NCBI GenBank assembly: GCA_963732365.1
Contig: CAVSZC010000001.1
Span: 488,037 to 552,036, forward strand
Source of the DNA: SR-FBR-E99 sp963732365
GTDB taxonomy: Bacteria; Bacteroidota; Bacteroidia; Bacteroidales; VadinHA17
Length of the DNA stretch: 64,000 bases
Reading direction: 5' to 3'
A model generated the notes under the pieces. The model worked only from the letters and a program-made list of their open reading frames with translations, searched no databases and was not told the DNA's origin. The position numbers and the translations under genes were made by a program. The stretch's first letter is position 1. Every line of letters begins with the position of its first letter. Below, one piece after another: positions 43,875 to 51,479 of the stretch.

Positions 43875-45317
43875 ATGGTCATGAAAAATATGATAACAAG
43901 AAATAAAATATGGTTACTGCTGGTGCCCGTGCTTGCGCTTCTCTTCTCATGCAGCGAGAAGCTTGACATCAAGCCCAAGCAGTCGATTGATGCAGAGGCG
44001 GCTCTTACAACCCCTGGCAATATCCAGGCAACTCTTATCGGAGCTTATCTGACAGCCCGCAGTGCTAACCTCTTTGGCTCACAGTTCAACGAATACAGTG
44101 AGCTCTATGCTACTACCGGTGATATGATTTTCATCGGGACCTATCAACAGCCACGTGAATTCGAAGACAAAGAAGCGACGGTAACTAACAGCTACGTCTC
44201 AGGAACCTGGATTGATGGTTACCAGCTGATCAATATCTGCAACACTCTCCTTGATGAAGAGACCCTTGCCATCCTCGATGATGAGGACAAAACAAGAGTC
44301 GAAGGGGAAGCACGCTTTCTGAGAGGATGGGTGATGTTTGAGATGATAAGATACTTCGGATTGCCTTATGAGCCAGGACAGGCAAACAGCCAGCCGGGTA
44401 TACCTATTATTCTCACTCCTACCAAAGATGTTTCTGATGCAGTGAAAGTTGCAAGAAACACGGTAGCGGAGTGCTATACACAGATAATTGCAGACCTTGT
44501 TGCTGCACGCGACCTTCTGCCCCCTTCAAATGATGTGTATGCTACCAACTGGGCTGCAAGAGCTGTTCTGGCAAGGATTTACCTCCAGACAGGCCAGTAT
44601 TCTGCAGCCGCCGCTGAGGCTAACTTCATAATTCAGAACGGCCCCTTTGCTCTCGTCGGGCACCCTCTTCAGGCTTTCAACAATACATCAAATTCTCCTG
44701 AGGATATTTTTGCCCTCCAGAATAATGTGGCATCCAACACCTCCTGGCTTTCCGTAATGTATGCCTCGCTGAACGGTATGGGCAGGGGCGACTATGAGAT
44801 CCAGCAGGTGTTCCTTGACAAGTTCAACCCTGCTGACCTGCGCGGCATGTTTCAGGAGGACACCGAAGAATCCTATACCATCGACAATATTACTATGATG
44901 TATTACAAGGGTGTGGGTACAATAATAAACAACGGCGGTATCAATACCGCAAAGTGGGGCGACTACTACGCCATTATCCCGCTCATAAGGCTTGCTGAGA
45001 TGTATCTCATAAGGGCAGAGGCCAACTTCGAGGATCCGGGCGCTGACATTGGTCCCAGGACACCAACGCAGGACATCAACACGGTACGGGCAAGGTCAAA
45101 TGCTCCGCTCTATACCGGCACGGTAACAAGGCAGCAGATCAGGGATGAGCGCTATTTTGAGCTATGCTGGGAGGGTCACAGGCTGCATGACCTGAAGAGA
45201 TGGAAAGTAAATATCGCAAGTTACCCGTATAACGCAGGAAACCTTATACTTCCAATCCCATTCAGGGAGATGGAGGTCAATGACCTGCTTGTACAGAACG
45301 AATGGTATACAAAATGA
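43875..45317 (+). CDS. SusD/RagB-family outer-membrane lipoprotein
   Basis: The lipobox LLFSCSEKLD near residue 26 is followed by the SusD helical TPR-like fold (EARFLRGWVMFEMIRYFG, WAARAVLARIYLQTGQY) and the C-terminal block RDERYFELCWEGHRLHDLKRW. It lies 12 bases after its SusC partner and covers ligand entry on the cell surface. A strong terminator follows. Confidence 0.96.
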   Translation: MVMKNMITRNKIWLLLVPVLALLFSCSEKLDIKPKQSIDAEAALTTPGNIQATLIGAYLTARSANLFGSQFNEYSELYATTGDMIFIGTYQQPREFEDKEATVTNSYVSGTWIDGYQLINICNTLLDEETLAILDDEDKTRVEGEARFLRGWVMFEMIRYFGLPYEPGQANSQPGIPIILTPTKDVSDAVKVARNTVAECYTQIIADLVAARDLLPPSNDVYATNWAARAVLARIYLQTGQYSAAAAEANFIIQNGPFALVGHPLQAFNNTSNSPEDIFALQNNVASNTSWLSVMYASLNGMGRGDYEIQQVFLDKFNPADLRGMFQEDTEESYTIDNITMMYYKGVGTIINNGGINTAKWGDYYAIIPLIRLAEMYLIRAEANFEDPGADIGPRTPTQDINTVRARSNAPLYTGTVTRQQIRDERYFELCWEGHRLHDLKRWKVNIASYPYNAGNLILPIPFREMEVNDLLVQNEWYTK

Positions 45318-45326
45318 TGAAGAAAT

Positions 45327-45367
45327 ATCCGTGAAACGACGCCCGGATCGGGCGTCGTTTCACGGAT
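45327..45367 (+). terminator. Strong hairpin after susD
   Basis: An 18-base perfect stem (45327-45344 with 45350-45367) encloses a five-base loop ten bases after the susD stop. It is a clear transcription stop or mRNA 3'-end structure; the tract after it is T-rich but not a pure T-run. Confidence 0.82.
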
Positions 45368-45386
45368 CAATTTGATTCATTTATAT

Positions 45387-45410
45387 AGAGACGTTGCATG
45401 CAACGTCTCT
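45387..45410. repeat. Perfect 24-base palindrome AGAGACGTTGCA/TGCAACGTCTCT
   Basis: The two 12-base halves are exact reverse complements with no loop. It lies seven bases beyond the stop of the molybdoenzyme gene and 19 bases after the susD hairpin. GTAGAGACG...CGTCTCTAC palindromes of this kind are, to my knowledge, dispersed REP-like elements in bacterial genomes; copies elsewhere in this genome could not be checked. Confidence 0.7.
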
Positions 45411-45416
45411 ACTGTT

Positions 45417-47540
45417 TTATAACAGTTTAATCGCATTAACAACCCGTTCCGGCGTGAAGGGTACACGGAACAACCTGGCACCCGTGGCATCGAATATCGC
45501 ATTGCCCACTGCGGCACCTACAGCAATGATAGCAGGTTCACCGCCCCCCTGTGGAGCCTGGTCCTGCCTGTCAAGGATGACACACTCTATCTTCGGCAGC
45601 CATGAGAACCTGGGTATCTGGTAAGTGTCAAAATTCCTGTCGGCTATATTGCCGCCCTCAAACTTCAACTCCTCGGTCAGCGTATAGCCCAGGGCCATGG
45701 TGATGCACCCCTCCATCTGTATCAGTGAACCTTGCGGGTTGACGCAGAGACCCATATCCTGTGAGGCAACAACACGTTTGACCTTCACCTTGCCTGTGGA
45801 AGCATCTACCTCCACCTCAGCAATCTCAGCCACCCATGTACCTGCATCGGTGCCGCAGGCTATCCCTATGCCTCTTCGCGACGGTGTTTTTGCAGGTGTG
45901 TACCCGAATTTCTCTGCTGCCGACTTAAGGCAGGCGATCATCTTTTCATCCTTGAGATTCATCAGCCGGAACTCCAGGGGATCAATCCCTGCTGTCGCAG
46001 CCATGATATCTATCTGTGTCTCCCTCGCGAAGGTGTTTGTGTTGTTGTTCGGCGCACGCCAGGGACCGGTGGCAAAAGGATGAACCCTGTAGGCTGCCCT
46101 GTTCTCTCCGTAACTTGTCGTTCTGGCGTTGGGAACATTATAGATGGTCTCCGCTCCCCTCGTACCTGCAAGATAGACATGGTAATCCCACAGCTGGATC
46201 GATCCGGTTTTATCAATACCTGATCTTACTTTGACAACAGAAACCGCATGAAAGGTATCGTAGAAAAACTCCTCGTCACGTGTCCATGCAAGCATCACCG
46301 GCTTACCGGTCATCTTTGCAAGCTTCGCTGCCTCAACCCCCTGCTGGTATGCAGCCTTGCCACCGAACCCTCCGCCAACGAACGGAGTAATGATCCTGAC
46401 GTTCTCGCGTGTCATCCCCAGTTCTCTGACTATACCGTCCTGAAGGCCGAAAGGTGACTGTGTTGATGCCCACACGGTAACCTTCTCCCCTTCAAAGCGG
46501 GCAAGGGCTGTGTGCGTCTCTATCGGAGCATGGGCCAGGTACGGATCGTGGTATTCATTCTCAAACACCTTGTCGCACTGCAGCCTGGCCGCCTCAATGT
46601 CACCAGTAGTCCTGACAACATTGGTTCTGAATTCACCCTTGTTGATAAAGTCATAGACCGTCTTGTCATTGACTTGCAACTCATTATATGAATAGTCAGC
46701 CCTGATCTGCACAATTGCCAGGTCAGCCTTATCGCGGTTCTCGCTGATCACTGCTATGAAATCGCCCTCCCGTACTACCGTGACACCGTCAATCTTTTCC
46801 GCCCCTGAGGCATCGACCGATTCCAGCTTTGCGCCATGTGACGGGGGCCTGAGGATCCTGGCATGAACCATCCCGGGCAGTGTGAGGTCGCCCGCATATT
46901 TTGTCCTTCCTGTCACTTTTTCAAAGGAGTCGGAGCGCATCAGCGGCTTGCCGACCTGCGTATAGACTTTATAATCCTCAGGCAGAGGCTTGGGATCAAG
47001 GTATTTTTCAAGCTTCTGCCCCTTTGCCAGTTCAGCGTATGTTACACTTTTCGCATTGTTCATGGCATCAACAACCACCCCGTCTTTTACCTCAAGTTGA
47101 GATGCAGGTACGCCAAGGCGCGCCGATGCCATCTCCATGAGCACCGCCCGCGCCTCGGCTGCGGCAGCCCTCATATTCGGACCAAAGGCCCTTGTGGTGA
47201 GTGAGCCCCATGTGCCCGCATCGTAGGGACACAGGTCGGTATCTCCCATTATCATCTTTACCTTCGAAATGGGTACATTAAGTTCCTCAGCCATCATCTG
47301 CGGCAGGGAGGTGATGATACCCTGTCCCATTTCTATTTTGCCCGTAAAACAGGTTACGGTACCGTCTTCGGCTATCTGAAGGAAGGCATTGTAGTCTTTC
47401 GTGAGTGATCTCGCCTGGTCTGCAGGCAAAGCAAGAAGGTCCAGCGCGTTCCATGGCTGGAAGAAGATGAAGATGCCTCCGCCGAACAGCTTGATGAAGC
47501 TCCTCCTCTTTATTCCTGATGATACTGTTGTCTTTTTCAT
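45417..47540 (-). CDS. Tat-exported molybdopterin-binding subunit, xanthine dehydrogenase family
   Basis: The 707-residue protein begins with a Tat signal (KRRSFIKLFGGG, residues 11-22). The aldehyde-oxidase large-subunit pattern follows: MGQGIITSLPQMMAEEL, TPFVGGGFGGKAAYQQG, ARETQID, and QGGGEPAIIAVGAAVGNA with the catalytic Glu. Exported large subunits of this kind resemble isoquinoline oxidoreductase IorB and pair with a small 2Fe-2S protein. The Fe-S subunit lies directly upstream. The substrate is unknown; a purine, aldehyde or N-heterocycle are all possible. Confidence 0.92.
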   Translation of the reverse strand: MKKTTVSSGIKRRSFIKLFGGGIFIFFQPWNALDLLALPADQARSLTKDYNAFLQIAEDGTVTCFTGKIEMGQGIITSLPQMMAEELNVPISKVKMIMGDTDLCPYDAGTWGSLTTRAFGPNMRAAAAEARAVLMEMASARLGVPASQLEVKDGVVVDAMNNAKSVTYAELAKGQKLEKYLDPKPLPEDYKVYTQVGKPLMRSDSFEKVTGRTKYAGDLTLPGMVHARILRPPSHGAKLESVDASGAEKIDGVTVVREGDFIAVISENRDKADLAIVQIRADYSYNELQVNDKTVYDFINKGEFRTNVVRTTGDIEAARLQCDKVFENEYHDPYLAHAPIETHTALARFEGEKVTVWASTQSPFGLQDGIVRELGMTRENVRIITPFVGGGFGGKAAYQQGVEAAKLAKMTGKPVMLAWTRDEEFFYDTFHAVSVVKVRSGIDKTGSIQLWDYHVYLAGTRGAETIYNVPNARTTSYGENRAAYRVHPFATGPWRAPNNNTNTFARETQIDIMAATAGIDPLEFRLMNLKDEKMIACLKSAAEKFGYTPAKTPSRRGIGIACGTDAGTWVAEIAEVEVDASTGKVKVKRVVASQDMGLCVNPQGSLIQMEGCITMALGYTLTEELKFEGGNIADRNFDTYQIPRFSWLPKIECVILDRQDQAPQGGGEPAIIAVGAAVGNAIFDATGARLFRVPFTPERVVNAIKLL

Positions 47541-48019
47541 TACTGCTTCCCTCCTTTCATTGCTTTTGAAGCATCCTCAACGGCATCAATGATACGCATA
47601 TGCGCTCCGCACCTGCATAGGTTCTCTTCCATACCCGCAACAATCTCCTGCCGCGTTGGCGAAGGGTTTTTCTTAAGCATGCCGACAGCCGTGACGATCA
47701 TACCCGGGGTGCAGTAACCGCACTGAAGGGCGTCATGATCAATAAAAGCCTGCTGAACCGGGTGAAGCTTGCCTTTCTTCTCCAGCCCCTCGATTGTTAC
47801 CACCCTTTTGCCTGCCACGTCACTGACAGGTATCATGCATGACCTGACCGGCTCATCATCGATCAGGACAGTGCATGCACCGCAGAAACCGATGCCGCAC
47901 CCGTATTTGGTGCCTGTAAGGCCGAAGTGGTTCCTGAGGACCCATAGAAGCATCTGGGTGGGGTCAGTGACCAGCTCGGTCTTTTTGTTGTTCAGTTTAA
48001 AGATGATTTTTTCCTCCAT
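47540..48019 (-). CDS. 2Fe-2S subunit of the molybdoenzyme
   Basis: The 159-residue protein has a plant-type 2Fe-2S site (CGIGFCGACTVLIDDEPVRSC) and a second one (CGYCTPGMI and CRCGAHMRI), as in XdhC-type small subunits and IorA. It has no signal peptide, so it is probably co-exported folded with the Tat-bearing large subunit. Its stop overlaps the start of that gene by one base. Confidence 0.95.
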   Translation of the reverse strand: MEEKIIFKLNNKKTELVTDPTQMLLWVLRNHFGLTGTKYGCGIGFCGACTVLIDDEPVRSCMIPVSDVAGKRVVTIEGLEKKGKLHPVQQAFIDHDALQCGYCTPGMIVTAVGMLKKNPSPTRQEIVAGMEENLCRCGAHMRIIDAVEDASKAMKGGKQ

Positions 48020-48021
48020 GT

Positions 48022-48615
48022 CTAAATCTCCTGGTTTATTTCATTCAAGTATTCCTCATGCGTATCGATGTCTTTCAGCACTGATGAATGTAAGGATTCC
48101 ACCTCCAGGACATCCTCCGGGTGTTTTTTCAACAGTCCTCTCAGTCCATCCGGCCCAGCAAGTCGGTATATCTCTTCCCTGTACCTGCTGTCAATGAGCA
48201 GGGGATGGCCCCTTTTCCCATTGTGAACGGGAACAACAATGCCCCGGTCCGATTTATTGTAGGTTTCAATAACAAGGTCAATTACTTCTGTATCAATCAT
48301 CGGCTGGTCACCCAGGAGGACCAGCGCTGCCCTGAAGTGGGGAGGCAGATGATCAAATCCGCATTTTACGGATGAGAGCATGCCCTCTTTATAATTTGCA
48401 TTGAAGCAGTTCACAACCGGGTACTTCTCTGTCAAAGATAAGACTTCATCGTGGTTCGCACCTAGCACGACAATACTCTTTTCAACTTTTGAGGCCATGA
48501 CATTTGCAATAACCGTCTCGATAATTGTCTTCTGCATGAACGGCAGGCTCATCTTGGCAGAGCCCATCCTCTTCGACTCCCCTGCGGCAAGCACTATTCC
48601 CCAGATGCCTTTCAT
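48022..48615 (-). CDS. mocA: Molybdenum-cofactor nucleotidyltransferase, MocA-like
   Basis: The 197-residue nucleotidyltransferase fold has GIVLAAGESKRMGSAKMSLPF and LVLLGDQPMID. MocA-type enzymes add CMP to molybdopterin. The presence of this gene with XdhC in the same operon suggests that the enzyme uses the cytosine dinucleotide form of the cofactor. A heptanucleotide array begins three bases upstream of its ATG. Confidence 0.88.
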   Translation of the reverse strand: MKGIWGIVLAAGESKRMGSAKMSLPFMQKTIIETVIANVMASKVEKSIVVLGANHDEVLSLTEKYPVVNCFNANYKEGMLSSVKCGFDHLPPHFRAALVLLGDQPMIDTEVIDLVIETYNKSDRGIVVPVHNGKRGHPLLIDSRYREEIYRLAGPDGLRGLLKKHPEDVLEVESLHSSVLKDIDTHEEYLNEINQEI

Positions 48616-48617
48616 CG

Positions 48618-48652
48618 GTTATCTGTTGTCAGGTGTCAGTTATCTGTTATAG
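48618..48652. repeat. Degenerate heptanucleotide array (GTTATCT/GTTGTCA type), five units
   Basis: Units of seven at 48618-48652 read GTTATCT, GTTGTCA, GGTGTCA, GTTATCT, GTTATAG. The array lies between mocA and xdhC; the xdhC stop codon falls inside the fifth unit. Confidence 0.7.
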
Positions 48653-49735
48653 TTCGGCTCTTTCACTTCGACTTTCGACTTTCGACTTTATAAGAACGAG
48701 CTGCGCAGCAATGCTCACGGCAATCTCCTCTACCGTTTTGGATCCTATCTCGAGTCCTACCGGTGTGTAAATCTGCTGCCACTGTTCCTCCGTGGCCCAT
48801 TCTCTGTCGATAAATTCCCGGCGCATCTTTGCCACCTTGGGTTTGCTGCCGATCATTCCGACGTATGCCGCTTCTGTGCCGATACATGGTTTCAGCGCCT
48901 CAGCGTCGTTATCGTGTCCCCTGGTGACGATAACAATATATGTATTACTGTCTTTCCGGACCTCATTCATCGCATCTCCGACAGGTCTGACAATAATATG
49001 GTCAGCGTCAGGCAGGTTTCCGGCATTTGCATACTCGCCGCGGTCATCTATCACAGTGATCTCAAAATCAAGCAATCTTCCCAGATGTGACAGTACTCTT
49101 CCGATATGTCCGGCACCTGCTATTATCAGTCGGGGAAGAGGATAAACAGGCTCAAGAAATGCAACAGTGGATACCTCCGGTCCTGCCGATGTAAGGTCAA
49201 TCTGTCTGAACGATGCATATCCCTGAGTATTAATAATCTCTTCGACCTCTCTTTTCATATCATGATGGTCAGGCAGAGACAGATCGATTGCTGACAGGTC
49301 AGTCACCCATCTTCGGTCTATTGATATCTCCGGTTGATTCAGCCGGCTTATTACCGTTACCAGCACGCCGTGTATTCCACTTGCAAGGCTCTTCTCCATC
49401 TCCCTGAAGACGGTGAGGTGTTTCAAAGGACAGGCATCAAGGAGGATAGAGATGGAGCCCCCGCATATTGCCTCCTCTTTTCTTGAGATGTCATTATCGA
49501 GAGAGAAGTGCATCCATATAGATTCTTTGCCTGAGAGGCACTTCACTGCCTGTTCCCGTACCCTGTTTTCCACGAAGCCACCTCCTACTGTACCGGCCAG
49601 GAGCTTACCGTTGCCGAAGAGGGCTATGCTGCCGGGTTTCTGTGGCGTGGAGCCGTGTGTAGCGGTAACAGTGGCCAACACCATGCCGGCAGCTGGCTGG
49701 TCATATTGCACAAGGTGGCGGTAAATGTTCTTCAT
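48647..49735 (-). CDS. xdhC: XdhC-family molybdenum-cofactor maturation protein
   Basis: The 362-residue protein has an N-terminal XdhC/CoxI domain (VLATVTATHGSTPQKPGSIA, GTVGGGFVEN, CGGSISILLDA) and a C-terminal Rossmann domain (IIAGAGHIGRVLSHLGRLL, YVGMIGSKPKV). XdhC proteins protect and sulfurate the cofactor before insertion. The natural protein probably ends near AAQLVLIK; the remaining dozen residues are encoded by heptanucleotide repeat DNA at 48664-48691. First gene of the molybdoenzyme operon. Confidence 0.94.
   Translation of the reverse strand: MKNIYRHLVQYDQPAAGMVLATVTATHGSTPQKPGSIALFGNGKLLAGTVGGGFVENRVREQAVKCLSGKESIWMHFSLDNDISRKEEAICGGSISILLDACPLKHLTVFREMEKSLASGIHGVLVTVISRLNQPEISIDRRWVTDLSAIDLSLPDHHDMKREVEEIINTQGYASFRQIDLTSAGPEVSTVAFLEPVYPLPRLIIAGAGHIGRVLSHLGRLLDFEITVIDDRGEYANAGNLPDADHIIVRPVGDAMNEVRKDSNTYIVIVTRGHDNDAEALKPCIGTEAAYVGMIGSKPKVAKMRREFIDREWATEEQWQQIYTPVGLEIGSKTVEEIAVSIAAQLVLIKSKVESRSERAEL
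48664..48691. repeat. Heptanucleotide array (ACTTTCG) inside the end of xdhC
   Basis: Four 7-base units read CACTTCG, ACTTTCG, ACTTTCG, ACTTTAT. They encode the Lys/Ser/Glu/Arg-rich C-terminal tail of XdhC and lie beside another heptad array at 48618-48652. Confidence 0.75.
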
Positions 49736-49807
49736 CTCTGACTTTTTTACCGGTCTGCCAGCAGTCTGAGGTTAGGTAAATTGAACTGTTTAGCGGTCGG
49801 TTAAAGA

Positions 49808-49815
49808 CAAATATA
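49808..49815 (-). promoter_or_regulatory. -7 box for the xdhC-mocA-molybdoenzyme operon
   Basis: The minus strand reads TATATTTG, matching TAnnTTTG, about 70 bases before the xdhC ATG at 49735. The -33 element is not clear. Confidence 0.45.
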
Positions 49816-49862
49816 TAATATTTTGCGGGCGGGGTGTCAGAATGATATAATTGGAAAAATAT

Positions 49863-49892
49863 TTTGAGGAATAAAAAATTAGAGTAATTTTG
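49863..49892 (+). promoter_or_regulatory. Promoter for tRNA-Asp
   Basis: TTTG at 49863-49866, 18 bases, then TAATTTTG at 49885-49892 fits the Bacteroidota promoter. It places the RNA start within a few bases of the tRNA 5' end at 49903. Confidence 0.6.
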
Positions 49893-49902
49893 CATCGCTT
49901 TT

Positions 49903-49977
49903 GGTGCGGTAGTTCAGTTTGGTTAGAATATCGGCCTGTCACGCCGAGGGTCGCGGGTTCGAGTCCCGTCCGCACCG
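49903..49977 (+). tRNA. tRNA-Asp (anticodon GUC)
   Basis: This 75-base cloverleaf has acceptor stem GGTGCGG/CCGCACC with discriminator G, D stem GTTC/GAAT, anticodon stem TCGGC/GCCGA around CTGTCAC (anticodon GTC), and T arm GCGGG-TTCGAGT-CCCGT. CCA is not encoded (the next bases are CCC), so it is added after transcription. A terminator and a cluster of direct repeats follow. Confidence 0.97.
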
Positions 49978-49994
49978 CCCTTAAGACCTCATAA

Positions 49995-50019
49995 CCCCTT
50001 GATTTTCAAGGGGTTTTTT
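49995..50019 (+). terminator. Intrinsic terminator after tRNA-Asp
   Basis: CCCCTTGA (49995-50002) pairs with TCAAGGGG (50006-50013) around a three-base loop and is followed by six T residues. Confidence 0.92.
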
Positions 50020-50023
50020 AATG

Positions 50024-50068
50024 TCTGCCACAAAATCTGCCACAAAATCCGCCACAATCTGCCACAAA
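50024..50068. repeat. Four TCTGCCACAAAA-type direct repeats beside the tRNA
   Basis: TCTGCCACAAAA occurs exactly at 50024-50035 and 50036-50047, then TCCGCCACAA at 50048-50057 and TCTGCCACAAA at 50058-50068. They lie 47 bases after a tRNA 3' end, where integrative elements insert. Short phased repeats there resemble integrase arm-binding sites, but no integrase gene is in the window. Confidence 0.75.
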
Positions 50069-50403
50069 TAATTACCTCTAAAATTGTTTTGAAACCCATC
50101 TCAATGTATGTCTTATGAAGAGGCTGAGACCTAAAGAAATGGATTATTCTTTTCAGTTAAACAGAGAAACCGTTTGAACTAAGTTGATCTCAGATGCTAT
50201 TTTATAGATAACACTTATTTTATATAAATTAAGAGTTAAAAACTCAAAATCCTCCCCCAAATAATTTCAAGTGGATTTTTGGTTTTAAAAATACTCGATC
50301 CTCCCCTCTATTTCGCATATCAAAAAAACGTTCGGTTATTTGATTAGTTTTCTACCTTCATGACCCTAAATGAGGTAATTGAAATGTTAAGAAGTTCTTA
50401 CTT
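50069..50403. other. AT-rich gene-free stretch after the repeats
   Basis: No convincing ORF or RNA gene is seen. Base composition is visibly more AT-rich than the molybdoenzyme operon to the left. Near its right end, TTAAG..GTTCT and AGAACTTAA (about 50385-50415) can form a weak hairpin at the end of the porin gene. Confidence 0.55.
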
Positions 50404-51414
50404 TCAGAACTTAATTTCAAAATATAAACCAATTCTGGATGTAAAGGGTAATGATTTATCTTTTGGAGAATATCCGAAGTATGTCGGAGCAATTTTGACA
50501 CCCTTTATTGGTGTATAGTCAAACCCTGCAATAAAAAGCTGCCCGTCTTTTTTTATAATATCCCCTGTCTCTATTGCATTATCGGGGACAGTTGCCTTAA
50601 GGTAATCATAACGCGTGAATAAGCTGAATTTATCAGACAGGCCAAGAGAAGCGTAAACGGATAAGCCTGAAAGGTCATTTCCGTCAATCATGTCTTTGTT
50701 CTTCTGCATGTTATACTCTATCCCGGTTTTGAACTTTTTTCTATTGTAACCTGCCAGGAATGATAGTGAAGTCTGGGCATAATCTTTCTTCATCATGTCA
50801 GCATAGCCTCTTAAAACAAATCCGTTAAAAGGCCTCAATATTATACCGAATGTTGTCTTAAAGATACTGTCCACCTGTACCTTCTTATATCCTTCTCCAT
50901 TGAGTATTGATAAATCAAATGAAATTATTTTTGCCGGTGAGTATTCGAAAGCGGCTCCAAGGTCAGAAGGCGGACTATATTTATAAGCATCCTGAAAAGA
51001 TTTGTAGATGTATCGATAGCCCCATTGTGCCTGCTGGAGAATGAACTGATCTACATCTATCATCCCGAACCTGACTGAAAATTTATTGTTTTTGTATTGA
51101 ACAAAAGCGTTTCTTATTACAGCTGTCATCTTAAGCTCTCCTACACCGGGATCAGCCAGATCGATGTTAATTTTTGACGATATGTTCCTGCTGAAAGAGT
51201 ATTCATAACCGAGAAATGCCCTGGTCAGTTCAAAAGCCTTTGAATTTCCCTCCTTATTCGTAGTGTAACTTACATCGCTGAAGATCAGAGCGAAAGGTTT
51301 GCCATGCGGCGTGAAGGAACTGTCAGACTGGGCATAAATGTCAAGTGACAAAAATAAAGATAATAATATAGGAAAAAGTAATCCGGAAAGTCTTTTAATA
51401 ATTCTTTTCAGCAT
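50404..51414 (-). CDS. Outer-membrane beta-barrel porin (OprO/P-like)
   Basis: A signal peptide (cleavage after DIYAQ) precedes a 336-residue protein of alternating strands ending in EIKF, with a terminal aromatic residue typical of barrels. Segments such as AFLGYEYSFSRNISSKI and FVQYKNNKFSVRFGMIDVDQF resemble phosphate-selective porin O/P-type proteins. It is the last gene of the minus-strand block that starts beyond the right edge. The ligand is unknown. Confidence 0.75.
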   Translation of the reverse strand: MLKRIIKRLSGLLFPILLSLFLSLDIYAQSDSSFTPHGKPFALIFSDVSYTTNKEGNSKAFELTRAFLGYEYSFSRNISSKINIDLADPGVGELKMTAVIRNAFVQYKNNKFSVRFGMIDVDQFILQQAQWGYRYIYKSFQDAYKYSPPSDLGAAFEYSPAKIISFDLSILNGEGYKKVQVDSIFKTTFGIILRPFNGFVLRGYADMMKKDYAQTSLSFLAGYNRKKFKTGIEYNMQKNKDMIDGNDLSGLSVYASLGLSDKFSLFTRYDYLKATVPDNAIETGDIIKKDGQLFIAGFDYTPIKGVKIAPTYFGYSPKDKSLPFTSRIGLYFEIKF

Positions 51415-51479
51415 GTGTTAAAGTTATATGGTATTCTGGCTTTGGTAGGGTTTTTTTCAGGATTTGACTATTTTGTAAT

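Noticed and set aside
49790..49975. Minus-strand ORF of 61 codons beginning RTGLEPATLGVTGRYSNQ
   Set aside because: It is the antisense of the tRNA-Asp gene and its promoter; this peptide is a known type of spurious ORF over tRNA genes.
50024..50068. Possible CRISPR remnant beside the tRNA
   Set aside because: The repeats are 10-12 bases and directly adjacent, without spacers; an attachment-site role fits better.
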